A stretch of 64,000 bases of DNA from NCBI RefSeq assembly GCF_030325625.1, contig NZ_JACAIS010000011.1, forward strand, positions 1 through 64,000, written 5' to 3'. The stretch comes from Sphingobacterium sp. N143. Its GTDB lineage: Bacteria > Bacteroidota > Bacteroidia > Sphingobacteriales > Sphingobacteriaceae. Below the pieces are notes generated by a model. That model saw nothing but the letters and a program-made list of their open reading frames with translations, did no database searches and was not told the DNA's origin. The number at the start of each line of letters is the position of its first letter. Position 1 is the stretch's first letter. The position numbers were made by a program, and so were the translations under genes. Positions 9,153 through 16,853 of the stretch are shown here, piece by piece.

Positions 9153-9524
9153 TTAAATGGTGATGCGGAAATTTTTATCGGTTGCCAGCAAAACCAAGGT
9201 GAGAATGCACATGAGCAAGGAACTGTAAAAATGCTCATATTCCTGATGTGCCATATGTGCTGTAAAAGCACCTATCGCAAAGGGGAGCAAAACCAAAATA
9301 CCTAAATTTTTAAATTGGGATTTATATAAACCGAGCAGCAGAAGTAAGACCCCCAACAACTCTGCGATACCGATAAGTATTGTCCAGCTTTTATTAAACC
9401 CCAATGATTGCATACTCTGCATCATGGATTGCTTTTGAAAAATCTTAAATAATGAAGCGTAGCCAAACACATACAGATAACATGCGTAGCTCAACCAATG
9501 AATAATTGTCTTGATAAGTTCCAT
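9153..9524 (-). CDS. DoxX-like small integral membrane protein
   Basis: A 123-residue protein with four predicted membrane helices (about residues 7-27, 46-68, 73-92 and 98-117) and the DoxX/MauE-type pattern FGYASLFKIFQKQSMMQSMQ followed by ELLGVLLLLLGLY. Members act in membrane redox or stress functions, but no specific role is proven for this subtype. It is transcribed divergently from an HxlR regulator, with about 67 bases between starts and an inverted repeat in that gap, so HxlR control is likely. Confidence 0.82.
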   Translation of the reverse strand: MELIKTIIHWLSYACYLYVFGYASLFKIFQKQSMMQSMQSLGFNKSWTILIGIAELLGVLLLLLGLYKSQFKNLGILVLLPFAIGAFTAHMAHQEYEHFYSSLLMCILTLVLLATDKNFRITI

Positions 9525-9544
9525 TTTTATACTTTATTAGATTC

Positions 9545-9570
9545 ATACAAATTTCTTTATTAATTTGTAT
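9545..9570. promoter_or_regulatory. Candidate HxlR operator (inverted repeat) in the divergent promoter
   Basis: ATACAAAT at 9545-9552 and its exact complement ATTTGTAT at 9563-9570 are separated by 10 bases. The half-sites are about 18 bases centre to centre, fitting a dimeric winged-helix regulator on one face of DNA. It lies between the DoxX-like gene and hxlR. The role as operator is inferred. Confidence 0.5.
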
Positions 9571-9617
9571 GGATACCAGTACATACACGATTGTATGATA
9601 CGAACAAAAAAATAAGT

Positions 9618-9971
9618 ATGAACACCAGGAAAGAAAACTCGACGAATAATATAAATGAAATTTATTGGAAAGACCATTGCGGAATCGCCTTCACCTTATC
9701 AATAATAGGTGGAAGATGGAAAATTAACATTCTTTCCTTTCTTTTAAATGAAGGAATACTTCGTTTTGGTGAATTGAGAAAAAGACTCATAGGTATTTCC
9801 GAACGTATGTTAACCGTGAAACTGAAAGAATTAGAGCGGGACGGATTAATCAAAAGAAATATATACCAACAGGTACCACCAAAGGTAGAGTATGAACTGA
9901 CTGATCACGGACGCTCATTGAAAGAAATCTTGATTTTAATGAATAAATGGGGTGAGCTAAACATGCAATAA
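9618..9971 (+). CDS. HxlR-family winged-helix transcriptional regulator
   Basis: A protein of 117 residues from the ATG at 9618, with an alternative ATG at 9591 adding nine residues. It has the HxlR/MarR-like fold, with family signatures LSIIGGRWKINILSFLL, the recognition region FGELRKRLIGISERMLTVKL and the wing LIKRNIYQQVPPKVEYELT followed by DHGRSL. The later start matches the usual family length. HxlR proteins often sense aldehydes, quinones or oxidants and control adjacent genes. Here the candidates are the divergent DoxX-like gene and the reductase gene downstream. Confidence 0.9.
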   Translation: MNTRKENSTNNINEIYWKDHCGIAFTLSIIGGRWKINILSFLLNEGILRFGELRKRLIGISERMLTVKLKELERDGLIKRNIYQQVPPKVEYELTDHGRSLKEILILMNKWGELNMQ

Positions 9972-10050
9972 AGAGCTAGCTACTATGAAAGAATCAAAAA
10001 TACAAAATAATTTAATTGTGACTACATTTTTCTTTATATATATTTAGATT

Positions 10051-10593
10051 ATGAAGAAAATTATATACTATGTAGCATCATCGTTGGATGGTTATATCTC
10101 CGGAGTGGATGATGATGTAACGGGGTTCAAGTTTACAGGAAAAGCTATCGACAAGTATCTTAATGACCTCCAATCTTTCCAAACTGTCATTATGGGAAGA
10201 AATACTTATGAGTTTGGTTACAAATTCGGTGCAAAGCCAGGAGCACCCTCACCTACTTATGCACATATGCAACATTATATATTTTCGAATAATTTGACTT
10301 TTGATAATAAAAGCGATCAAGTAGAGGTTAAAAAGTTAATCCCGGAAGTAATAGATAAGATAAAAACGGTATCCGAGACAGATATTTACTTGTGTGGTGG
10401 TGGCAAATTGGCAGGTTGGTTATTAGAGAACAAAAAAATAGATGTTATTAAACTCAAAGTCAACCCCCTTATATTGAACAGAGGGACCAAGTTGTTTGAA
10501 GGAATTGATACAAGTTATCAGCTAGATCTCTTAGAAAGCAAATCTTATGCTGACGGAATACAATTATTGACTTACAAGATCAACTATGATTAG
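10051..10593 (+). CDS. Dihydrofolate-reductase-fold (RibD C-terminal domain) oxidoreductase
   Basis: A 180-residue protein of the RibD-C/YyaP family. It begins IIYYVASSLDGYISG, carries the nucleotide-binding GRNTYEFG and the glycine-rich DIYLCGGGKLAGWLLE (about residues 110-130). The fold binds NAD(P)H and reduces small heterocyclic substrates; these stand-alone proteins are not confirmed folate enzymes. It lies 79 bases downstream of the HxlR regulator in the same direction and is probably controlled by it. Confidence 0.88.
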   Translation: MKKIIYYVASSLDGYISGVDDDVTGFKFTGKAIDKYLNDLQSFQTVIMGRNTYEFGYKFGAKPGAPSPTYAHMQHYIFSNNLTFDNKSDQVEVKKLIPEVIDKIKTVSETDIYLCGGGKLAGWLLENKKIDVIKLKVNPLILNRGTKLFEGIDTSYQLDLLESKSYADGIQLLTYKINYD

Positions 10594-10602
10594 GCGGCAA
10601 GA

Positions 10603-10641
10603 ATATATTCCTTGCCAGTGTAAAGACGACAAGGAATATAT
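10603..10641. terminator. Hairpin between convergent genes, probable terminator
   Basis: ATATATTCCTTG at 10603-10614 pairs exactly with 10630-10641 across a 15-base loop, followed on the plus strand by a T-rich run near 10648-10656. It lies between the reductase gene (plus) and the DUF2891 gene (minus). Confidence 0.5.
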
Positions 10642-10687
10642 GGACCTATTTTTTTTTCAACAAAACTACCAAGTTCAAATCATCCGA

Positions 10688-11785
10688 TCAATTCTTTGAT
10701 AACGCATAAAGTGCAAATGTACCAAGCCAGTGTGAGCCCATATAATCGTCTTTCGTTGTAATATTAGGTAATGAATAATTAAGATGTTTATTCGCAACCA
10801 TATGCAGATAGCTCAATTCGGGGAGTGCTCTTGCTATCCCATTCAAGCAAGTGGCACGACTGAAATTCAATCCATCCAAATGAACTAAATGACCATCACT
10901 ACGATCTCCTACAACACCTGGTTCTAAATTGAATTCTGGATTAAAAAGCTCCGGAAGAAATTTTTTCAACCATTTGCGATAATCATCTTGTTGCATAACC
11001 AAACTCATACAAAGTGCTTCTTCTAAACATGGGGATAGGAAATCACTTCCACTTGGTTCAAACGAAATATTACAGTTTCTATCCTGATTAAATAATCGTA
11101 GCGCATTTGTCATTAAAGACTTTTCAAATGTTACATTATTTGTTTCTTTTGCATAATCAAGGGCTAATGAAAGACCAAAGGCAGAGTTATCATGATAACC
11201 AGTTCGAATTGGATACACCAACTTTGGCAAGTATTCTTGATAAGATTTTATAATATGTTTGGTCAACGGATCAAGAATGCTGGCCCATCGTTGTGCATCT
11301 GTGTCATTCCAGGTCAAGAGTTCTTTTTGTAGCTGCAAAAGCCAAGCCCAGCCATAGGTACGTTCGAAGTTTTTATTATTCTTATCCTGAAAGAAAGCTA
11401 ATTCAGTGGTTATTTTCTCAACGGTAATATTCCGGTTGAGCTGTTGACGGATATGATTGTCCTTATCCAAATATGGAAACCGCTTTAAAATATGTACAAT
11501 TGACCAATAACCATGTACAGACGAATGCCAATCAAAACATCCATAAAAAACCGGATGTAAATTACGAGGAGCTTTCAAGTCTTCAGAACTGCCCAATACT
11601 TGTCCCAATTTATTTGGATATTCTGTTTCAATACATTGTAACGGTAAAGCAAGTAGATGTTTTGCCTGTACACTATCTAAACTTAACGGGCTGATGTTTG
11701 CATCTTTATTTTCTTTTACATCGGCGCTATTCTGGCAGGAAATTGCTAAAAAGGAGCCACAAAGTAATCCTATTATTCTTTTCAT
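10688..11785 (-). CDS. DUF2891 family lipoprotein
   Basis: A 365-residue protein with a lipoprotein signal (SFLAISC, Cys about 17) and a full DUF2891 domain. The motif HPVFYGCFDWHSSVHGYW (about residues 77-94) is typical, and the helical repeats that follow suggest an alpha/alpha-barrel like that of several glycan-active enzymes. The catalytic role is not established for the family. It is the last gene of a three-gene minus-strand run, 14 bases after the sirtuin gene. Confidence 0.85.
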   Translation of the reverse strand: MKRIIGLLCGSFLAISCQNSADVKENKDANISPLSLDSVQAKHLLALPLQCIETEYPNKLGQVLGSSEDLKAPRNLHPVFYGCFDWHSSVHGYWSIVHILKRFPYLDKDNHIRQQLNRNITVEKITTELAFFQDKNNKNFERTYGWAWLLQLQKELLTWNDTDAQRWASILDPLTKHIIKSYQEYLPKLVYPIRTGYHDNSAFGLSLALDYAKETNNVTFEKSLMTNALRLFNQDRNCNISFEPSGSDFLSPCLEEALCMSLVMQQDDYRKWLKKFLPELFNPEFNLEPGVVGDRSDGHLVHLDGLNFSRATCLNGIARALPELSYLHMVANKHLNYSLPNITTKDDYMGSHWLGTFALYALSKN

Positions 11786-11799
11786 AATCTATTGTTTTA

Positions 11800-12507
11800 T
11801 TAACTTTTACCTATAGCTTGTTCAAGCAATTGATCTACTAAAATAGGAACTGCAATAGTGGCAACTTCTTCCACACAATGAACCTTATTCAAGACCATTA
11901 TTTCTGGTATTTTCTGATCGATCAAGTAAATCCGACAATGAGTTGGGGCAAATTCTTTAAGACCTGCCGCTGGATATACTTGTAGGGAAGTTCCTATGAT
12001 CAACAAAATATCAGCTTTGGAGACCTGAGTCATTGCGTGCTCAATTTCTGGAACAGCCTCCCCAAACCAAACGATATTAGGCCGCAATTGACTCCCTTTC
12101 TCACAAAGGTCTCCCATTCTTATTTCGTTACCTAAAACAGGATAGATCAATCGATCATCAATAGATGACTTTGCTTGGTCCAACCGACCATGTAAGTGAA
12201 TAATATGTGATGACCCAGCTTGTTCATGTAAGAGGTCGACATTTTGTGTCACAATAGTAACATGATATACCGATTCTAATTTCTTCAGGGCAAGGTGTGC
12301 CGCATTCGGTTTTGCAGAGCTCGCAGCTTTCCTTCGCAGATTGTAAAACTCCTGTACCAAACTAGGGTTCTTCTTCCAGCCCGCAAGGGAAGCAACTTCC
12401 ATGACGTCATGTCCTTCCCACAAGCTATTGGCATCCCGGAAAGTTGGTATACCACTTTCTGCCGAAATACCGGCCCCTGTCAATATTACAATATTTTTCT
12501 TTTCCAT
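11800..12507 (-). CDS. NAD-dependent protein deacylase of the sirtuin family (class III-like)
   Basis: A 235-residue sirtuin with the NAD-binding GAGISAESGIPTFRD (residues 11-25), TQNVD (87-91), catalytic His106 in HLHG, and the C-terminal IGTSLQVYPAAGL. It carries Tyr55 and Arg58 in the YxxR arrangement that in CobB and SIRT5 binds acidic acyl groups, so desuccinylase activity is plausible. The segment where CobB has four zinc-binding cysteines keeps only one Cys (in GDLCEKG), so the structural zinc site seems to be lost. It lies 12 bases after a small lipoprotein gene and 14 before DUF2891. Confidence 0.92.
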   Translation of the reverse strand: MEKKNIVILTGAGISAESGIPTFRDANSLWEGHDVMEVASLAGWKKNPSLVQEFYNLRRKAASSAKPNAAHLALKKLESVYHVTIVTQNVDLLHEQAGSSHIIHLHGRLDQAKSSIDDRLIYPVLGNEIRMGDLCEKGSQLRPNIVWFGEAVPEIEHAMTQVSKADILLIIGTSLQVYPAAGLKEFAPTHCRIYLIDQKIPEIMVLNKVHCVEEVATIAVPILVDQLLEQAIGKS

Positions 12508-12519
12508 TATCTATCCGGC

Positions 12520-12978
12520 TTATTGCTCGATGAGTTGCGATGCATAGTCATCTGGCAGCTCCAAACGAATTGAATCTTTGCTGGCCGCTGCTCTACGATT
12601 CATCTCCTCAAAAGACCGCTGGTAATATACAAAGGCCTTATTAGGTATGTGAAGATCTTTTGCTTGTTTTACCATAAACTGATAACGGTTGCCTACCAAC
12701 TTTACATTTTGGTAAATGCGGTAGGTAACGACTTGAATCTGTTTCTTATCAAACAGGGGAATCGAGTTTAAATCTGTCGATTGGTGAAAATACTTTTCAT
12801 TAAAATACATAAATTCATTCGATGTGGCCAAAGATTCCAAACTTAATTTTCCCGATATGACTTCATTGATTAATGAGTCTGCTCTTAGGCGCTCTACCTT
12901 GTTTCCATCTCCTGTATTACACGAAATATAACATAGCATTCCTATCAATAACACAAAATTTACTTTCAATAAATTCAT
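12520..12978 (-). CDS. Small lipoprotein of unknown function
   Basis: A 152-residue protein whose signal ends in LCYISC, so lipidation near Cys20 is likely. The rest is mostly helical and charged, with no motif recognised; the size and layout resemble the DUF4296 type, but this is not firm. It is the first gene of the run with the sirtuin and DUF2891 genes. A perfect 15-base palindrome lies immediately before its start codon. Confidence 0.75.
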   Translation of the reverse strand: MNLLKVNFVLLIGMLCYISCNTGDGNKVERLRADSLINEVISGKLSLESLATSNEFMYFNEKYFHQSTDLNSIPLFDKKQIQVVTYRIYQNVKLVGNRYQFMVKQAKDLHIPNKAFVYYQRSFEEMNRRAAASKDSIRLELPDDYASQLIEQ

Positions 12979-12979
12979 A

Positions 12980-12994
12980 ATCCTAAGTTAGGAT
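12980..12994. promoter_or_regulatory. Perfect palindrome touching the start codon region of the lipoprotein gene
   Basis: ATCCTAA-G-TTAGGAT is a perfect 7+1+7 palindrome at 12980-12994, one base upstream of the ATG of the lipoprotein gene. It could be an operator or could block translation by a small hairpin. No regulator can be assigned. Confidence 0.35.
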
Positions 12995-13110
12995 AAAAAA
13001 TGATTTACGACCAAACCTTCAGAATCAAAACTTCAATTCAAATACATGCACTGCATGGAAGCAAAGATCTGCCCACAGGCTGATGAGACAACGGACATCA
13101 ATAAAATACA

Positions 13111-13136
13111 AAGTCCAGGACTTTGATCCTGGGCTT
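13111..13136 (-). terminator. Terminator of the fucosidase gene
   Basis: Arms 13111-13120 and 13127-13136 form a 10-bp stem with one G-U pair and a 6-base loop, followed on the minus strand by TTTGTATTTTATT. It starts 48 bases after the fucosidase stop codon. Confidence 0.6.
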
Positions 13137-13184
13137 AAAATCATCACCTTAAAGAAAGCAACCAGATGCCAATATTCTGCGTAA

Positions 13185-15044
13185 CTATAGATTATTTTCA
13201 ATTGCCCCTACTTGTTCACGATAAAGCTCCAATGGAGCATCCAATAGAACAGCGATTACAGTCATGTTTTTATCCAATCGTTCCTTGGGGGTTTGAATAT
13301 AGATAATCCCCGGAATGCTGCTCCAGTAGAGTTTATTAAAAATTTCATGATTGATCATAGATCCTTCGCCAACCAAGCGGATACGGGCAATACCATTCTT
13401 AATACCTTTTAACGCAACAGGTCCGGTCGGTGTGCCCTCCACAAACAAGTAAAGTGTTTGACGATCTTTAGAAAGTGCACTTAATCCTTCATAATGTCCA
13501 TCCGGTAGTCCTTTACCGGTTTCATATAAAGCTTCAGCATGATTTTTCATCCACGTCCATACTGCAGGATTTGTTGTTTTCCGCTTTTGCATGGTCATTT
13601 CCATTCCATCTAATGTCAGTCCGGAATTATCAAAGATATTTTTGCCCGCATGGAGTGTGCTAGCAATTTCATTTAATGCTCTACCTGTATCTTTATTCTC
13701 CATAACAGATTGCAGATTCACCACCATATCTTCTGGTGAGGTACATCTCACCTCTTCCTCAAAAGATAAGGCTAATACCGTGACGTCCTGATCAAAAGCA
13801 ATATTTGTCAAATCCAATTGAATATTCCCATGGTCTAATACTGTTGCATTTACTTTTGATTCTTTTTCACCAACAACTGAAATGCTTCGTATAGATGGGT
13901 TAAGCAGACCTCGGAGCAACAAAGCTGGTTTTTGTTCGTATAAATACAAATAAAGGGTCTTTCCGTCTTTTGATAATGCAGATTTTCCATTATAATTCGT
14001 AAATGGGATGCCGGCTCTAGTGCCATAAATCGCAGCAGCATGTTTATTTGTCCACCTCCCCAATTGCTTCAAGATATTTAATTGCTCGATAGGAATGCTC
14101 CCATCAGCTTTTGGTCCAATATCTAATAACAAATTTCCCCCCATGGAGATACAATCCACCAATGTACGAATAATCATATTAGATGATTTGTATTTTTTAT
14201 CGAAAGGCTGATAACCCCATGAATCGTTCATTGTATAACAGAGCTCCCAAAATTTGGAATCAGGTCTTGTGACAGGAATTCCTTGTTCAGGGGTCTCGTA
14301 ATCTCCGTGATTGTTCAGTCTTGAATTAATGATAATATTTGGGTTATACTTTCGCAAAAGGGATAATGTTTCTTTGGCTTTCCATTCTTCAGCACTGTGT
14401 TCCCAATCTCCGTCAAACCAAATCAGTTCGGGTTTATACTGTTCAGACAGTTCGGCTAATTGTTTCTGATAATATTTTACATATTGACCCCATCGATTGG
14501 GCTCAGAAGCCAATTGATATCGTTTTCTACTTCGAGTAAAAATATCGTAATACGGATGGCTCCAGTCAGGTAAGGAATAATATAAACCTGTGTGGAGACC
14601 TTCTTCCTGTATAGCTTTGACAAAAGGTGTGATCACATCTTGCTTTGCAGCAGCATCATTCAATGTCGTAATTGCTTTATCTGCCTTCGTATTCCATAAA
14701 GAAATACCATCATGGTGTTTAGTGGTGATCACCGTGTACTTCGCTCCTGCTTCCTTAATCAATTTAGCCCATTCTTTTGGTTTATAATCCTTTGCAGTAA
14801 AACCGTCCAGCTGTTTAATATAATTGTCATGGTTAATATAGTTATTAAAAAATGACCAAGACTCTGCAATCCCATCTACGGAATAAATTCCCCAGTGAAT
14901 GAAAATACCGAGCTTAGCATCTTCAAACCATTCCATCTTCTGTGGAGAAAGATTGTTTTTTTTGCTAGATACGTTATTTTGGGCTGAAACGTTTAAGCAC
15001 GCAGAGGCCAAAAGAACAAAAAGAGAAACTTTTCGAAACTTCAT
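13185..15044 (-). CDS. Secreted alpha-L-fucosidase, glycoside hydrolase family 29
   Basis: A 619-residue protein with an N-terminal signal peptide (residues 1-22). The GH29 catalytic (beta/alpha)8 barrel spans about 30-350 with KLGIFIHWGIYSV, TTKHHDGISLW and the nucleophile Asp211 in WFDGDW. The C-terminal part (about 350-610) is beta-rich and seems to contain two copies of a segment with GKSALSKDGKTLYLYLYE-like sequence (near 355 and 525). It removes alpha-L-fucose from glycans, probably in the periplasm. It stands alone, with no sugar transporter beside it. Confidence 0.95.
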   Translation of the reverse strand: MKFRKVSLFVLLASACLNVSAQNNVSSKKNNLSPQKMEWFEDAKLGIFIHWGIYSVDGIAESWSFFNNYINHDNYIKQLDGFTAKDYKPKEWAKLIKEAGAKYTVITTKHHDGISLWNTKADKAITTLNDAAAKQDVITPFVKAIQEEGLHTGLYYSLPDWSHPYYDIFTRSRKRYQLASEPNRWGQYVKYYQKQLAELSEQYKPELIWFDGDWEHSAEEWKAKETLSLLRKYNPNIIINSRLNNHGDYETPEQGIPVTRPDSKFWELCYTMNDSWGYQPFDKKYKSSNMIIRTLVDCISMGGNLLLDIGPKADGSIPIEQLNILKQLGRWTNKHAAAIYGTRAGIPFTNYNGKSALSKDGKTLYLYLYEQKPALLLRGLLNPSIRSISVVGEKESKVNATVLDHGNIQLDLTNIAFDQDVTVLALSFEEEVRCTSPEDMVVNLQSVMENKDTGRALNEIASTLHAGKNIFDNSGLTLDGMEMTMQKRKTTNPAVWTWMKNHAEALYETGKGLPDGHYEGLSALSKDRQTLYLFVEGTPTGPVALKGIKNGIARIRLVGEGSMINHEIFNKLYWSSIPGIIYIQTPKERLDKNMTVIAVLLDAPLELYREQVGAIENNL

Positions 15045-15216
15045 AAGCTAAATTATCGATTACATAACGAGTTTAAGCTGGCAAAATACATATAAATCGG
15101 CAAAATCCAATTGCATAAATGACAAATAATACAATCTAGCGCTATTTTTTGATAATTGAATAGATCTGTAAAAGCTAAAAGCGACAGACCGGAATGTATT
15201 ATGAACATAATTATTA

Positions 15217-15247
15217 TTGTATATAAACACAAATTTATCTAAGTTTG
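15217..15247 (+). promoter_or_regulatory. Bacteroidota-type promoter of rnhA, possibly giving a leaderless mRNA
   Basis: ATTG ending at 15219 and TAAGTTTG at 15240-15247 are separated by 20 bases, close to the Bacteroidota consensus. The first good start codon is only six bases further (15254), so transcription would begin at or very near the ATG. Confidence 0.6.
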
Positions 15248-15253
15248 GACAGT

Positions 15254-15748
15254 ATGATTGAATTATATACAGACGGGGCATCAAGTGGTAACCCAGGTCC
15301 AGGGGGTTATGGAACGATTCTAAGAACAATTTATACAGGTGACAACGAAGCCTTTAAAGGAAAGCTGATCGAAAAGGAATTTTTTGGAGGATATCGAAAA
15401 ACCACGAATAATCGAATGGAACTTTTAGCTGTCATCGTGGGGCTTGAAGCGTTGAAAAATCTGAATCAACAGGTGACGATATATTCAGATTCAAAATATG
15501 TTATTGACGCCATTGACAAACGATGGGTGTATGGCTGGATTCAGAAAGGCTTTGCAGGAAAGAAAAATAAAGATCTATGGTTACGCCTCATGAATGTTTA
15601 TAAACTGCATACTGTCCGATTGATTTGGGTCAAGGGACATGCTGGACATCCCCTTAATGAGCGCTGTGATCGGCTTGCCGTTGCTGCCTCTAAGGATATA
15701 GCCAATTGGAAAATTGACAGTGTTTTTGAGATGGAAGAAAATAAATAA
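15254..15748 (+). CDS. rnhA: Ribonuclease HI
   Basis: A 164-residue type 1 RNase H that cleaves the RNA strand of RNA-DNA hybrids (R-loops, primers). The catalytic residues are all visible: Asp7 in YTDGASSGNPG, Glu56 in NNRMELLAV, Asp79 in YSDSKYVID, His132 in GHAGHPLNERCD and Asp139. The start is set at the ATG at 15254; an in-frame TTG at 15245 falls inside the promoter box and is rejected. A long hairpin follows the stop codon. It is convergent with trxB. Confidence 0.95.
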   Translation: MIELYTDGASSGNPGPGGYGTILRTIYTGDNEAFKGKLIEKEFFGGYRKTTNNRMELLAVIVGLEALKNLNQQVTIYSDSKYVIDAIDKRWVYGWIQKGFAGKKNKDLWLRLMNVYKLHTVRLIWVKGHAGHPLNERCDRLAVAASKDIANWKIDSVFEMEENK

Positions 15749-15762
15749 ACTTGTTATATACG

Positions 15763-15797
15763 CAATAAGGGCCCGATACAATATCGGGCCCTTATTG
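15763..15797. terminator. Bidirectional terminator between rnhA and trxB
   Basis: A perfect 16-bp stem (15763-15778 with 15782-15797), rich in GC in the middle, with a 3-base loop. It lies between convergent genes and would serve both. Confidence 0.8.
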
Positions 15798-15869
15798 GAC
15801 GAATCCCTCCTTCGGTCAGTCAGAACTTTTGCTTCATACATACCGAGGCCCTTCATAATTATAGCTATA

Positions 15870-16826
15870 TTACTCAGCGCTTTCTTTGGCAGCAAGGTAT
15901 CTTTCAGCCTCTAAAGCAGCCATACATCCTGTTCCTGCTGCAGTTATAGCCTGACGAAAGACATTATCTTGAACATCACCACAGGCAAAAACCCCTGGAA
16001 TATTTGTTGCCGTACTGTCGGCTTTAGTAATCAAGTATCCAGTTTCATCCATATCCAACACCCCAGCAAACAACTCAGTATTAGGCTTGTGACCTATAGC
16101 AACAAAGAAACCCGTCACGGCCAAATCCTTTTCAGATTGATCTTTATTATTGAGCATCCGAATCCCAGTAACAACTTGACCATCACCTAAAATTTCCTTC
16201 GCTTCGGTATTATAATGAACTTCAATATTGGCTGTGTTCATTACACGATGTACCATAGCTTTAGAAGCACGGAATTCATCTCGGCGAACCAACATGTGTA
16301 CTTTTGAACATAGTTTTGCAAGGTAAGTGGCTTCTTCTGCTGCAGTATCACCAGCACCGACGATAGCGACTTCTTGATTTTTAAAGAAGAAACCATCACA
16401 TACCGCACATGCGGATACACCAAAACCATTATATTTTTGTTCGGATTCCAGGCCCAGCCATTTCGCTGTAGCCCCTGTTGCAATAATTACCGTATCTGCA
16501 GTAACCTGAACAGTCCCATCAATTTCTACACGGTGTACTTCACCCGTAAAATCTACTTTTGTCACATAACCAAAACGTACTGATGTCCCAAAACGTTCCG
16601 CTTGTTCACGTAAATCCTCCATCATTACCGGACCGGTAATCCCTTTGGGGTACCCTGGAAAATTGTCTACTTCTGTTGTCTGTGTCAGCTGCCCTCCCGG
16701 TACAATACCTGTATAGACTACCGGTTTCATATCCGCACGAGCGGCATAGATTGCAGCTGTATACCCTGCCGGTCCTGAACCAATAATCAGACATTGCACA
16801 TGTTCCACTTCTTGTTTGAATTCCAT
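15870..16826 (-). CDS. trxB: Thioredoxin-disulfide reductase
   Basis: A 318-residue low-molecular-weight thioredoxin reductase. It has the FAD-binding IIGSGPAGYTAAIYAARA (about 14-31), the redox-active CAVC (Cys140 and Cys143), the NADPH-binding VGAGDTAAEEATYLA (about 155-169) and the C-terminal FAD motif FACGDVQDNVFRQA. It passes electrons from NADPH to thioredoxin in the cytoplasm. It is the last gene of a minus-strand run, 27 bases after the exonuclease gene. Confidence 0.96.
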   Translation of the reverse strand: MEFKQEVEHVQCLIIGSGPAGYTAAIYAARADMKPVVYTGIVPGGQLTQTTEVDNFPGYPKGITGPVMMEDLREQAERFGTSVRFGYVTKVDFTGEVHRVEIDGTVQVTADTVIIATGATAKWLGLESEQKYNGFGVSACAVCDGFFFKNQEVAIVGAGDTAAEEATYLAKLCSKVHMLVRRDEFRASKAMVHRVMNTANIEVHYNTEAKEILGDGQVVTGIRMLNNKDQSEKDLAVTGFFVAIGHKPNTELFAGVLDMDETGYLITKADSTATNIPGVFACGDVQDNVFRQAITAAGTGCMAALEAERYLAAKESAE

Positions 16827-16853
16827 AATCCTTTTTCTAAGCTATTAATAAAG

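Noticed and set aside
8978..9271. 97-codon open frame on the minus strand between the DUF6528 and DoxX-like genes
   Set aside because: It overlaps the DoxX-like gene in another frame, crosses the hairpin and shows no family motif.
15245..15253. Upstream TTG start of rnhA
   Set aside because: It lies inside the TAAGTTTG promoter box; the ATG at 15254 gives the standard N-terminus.
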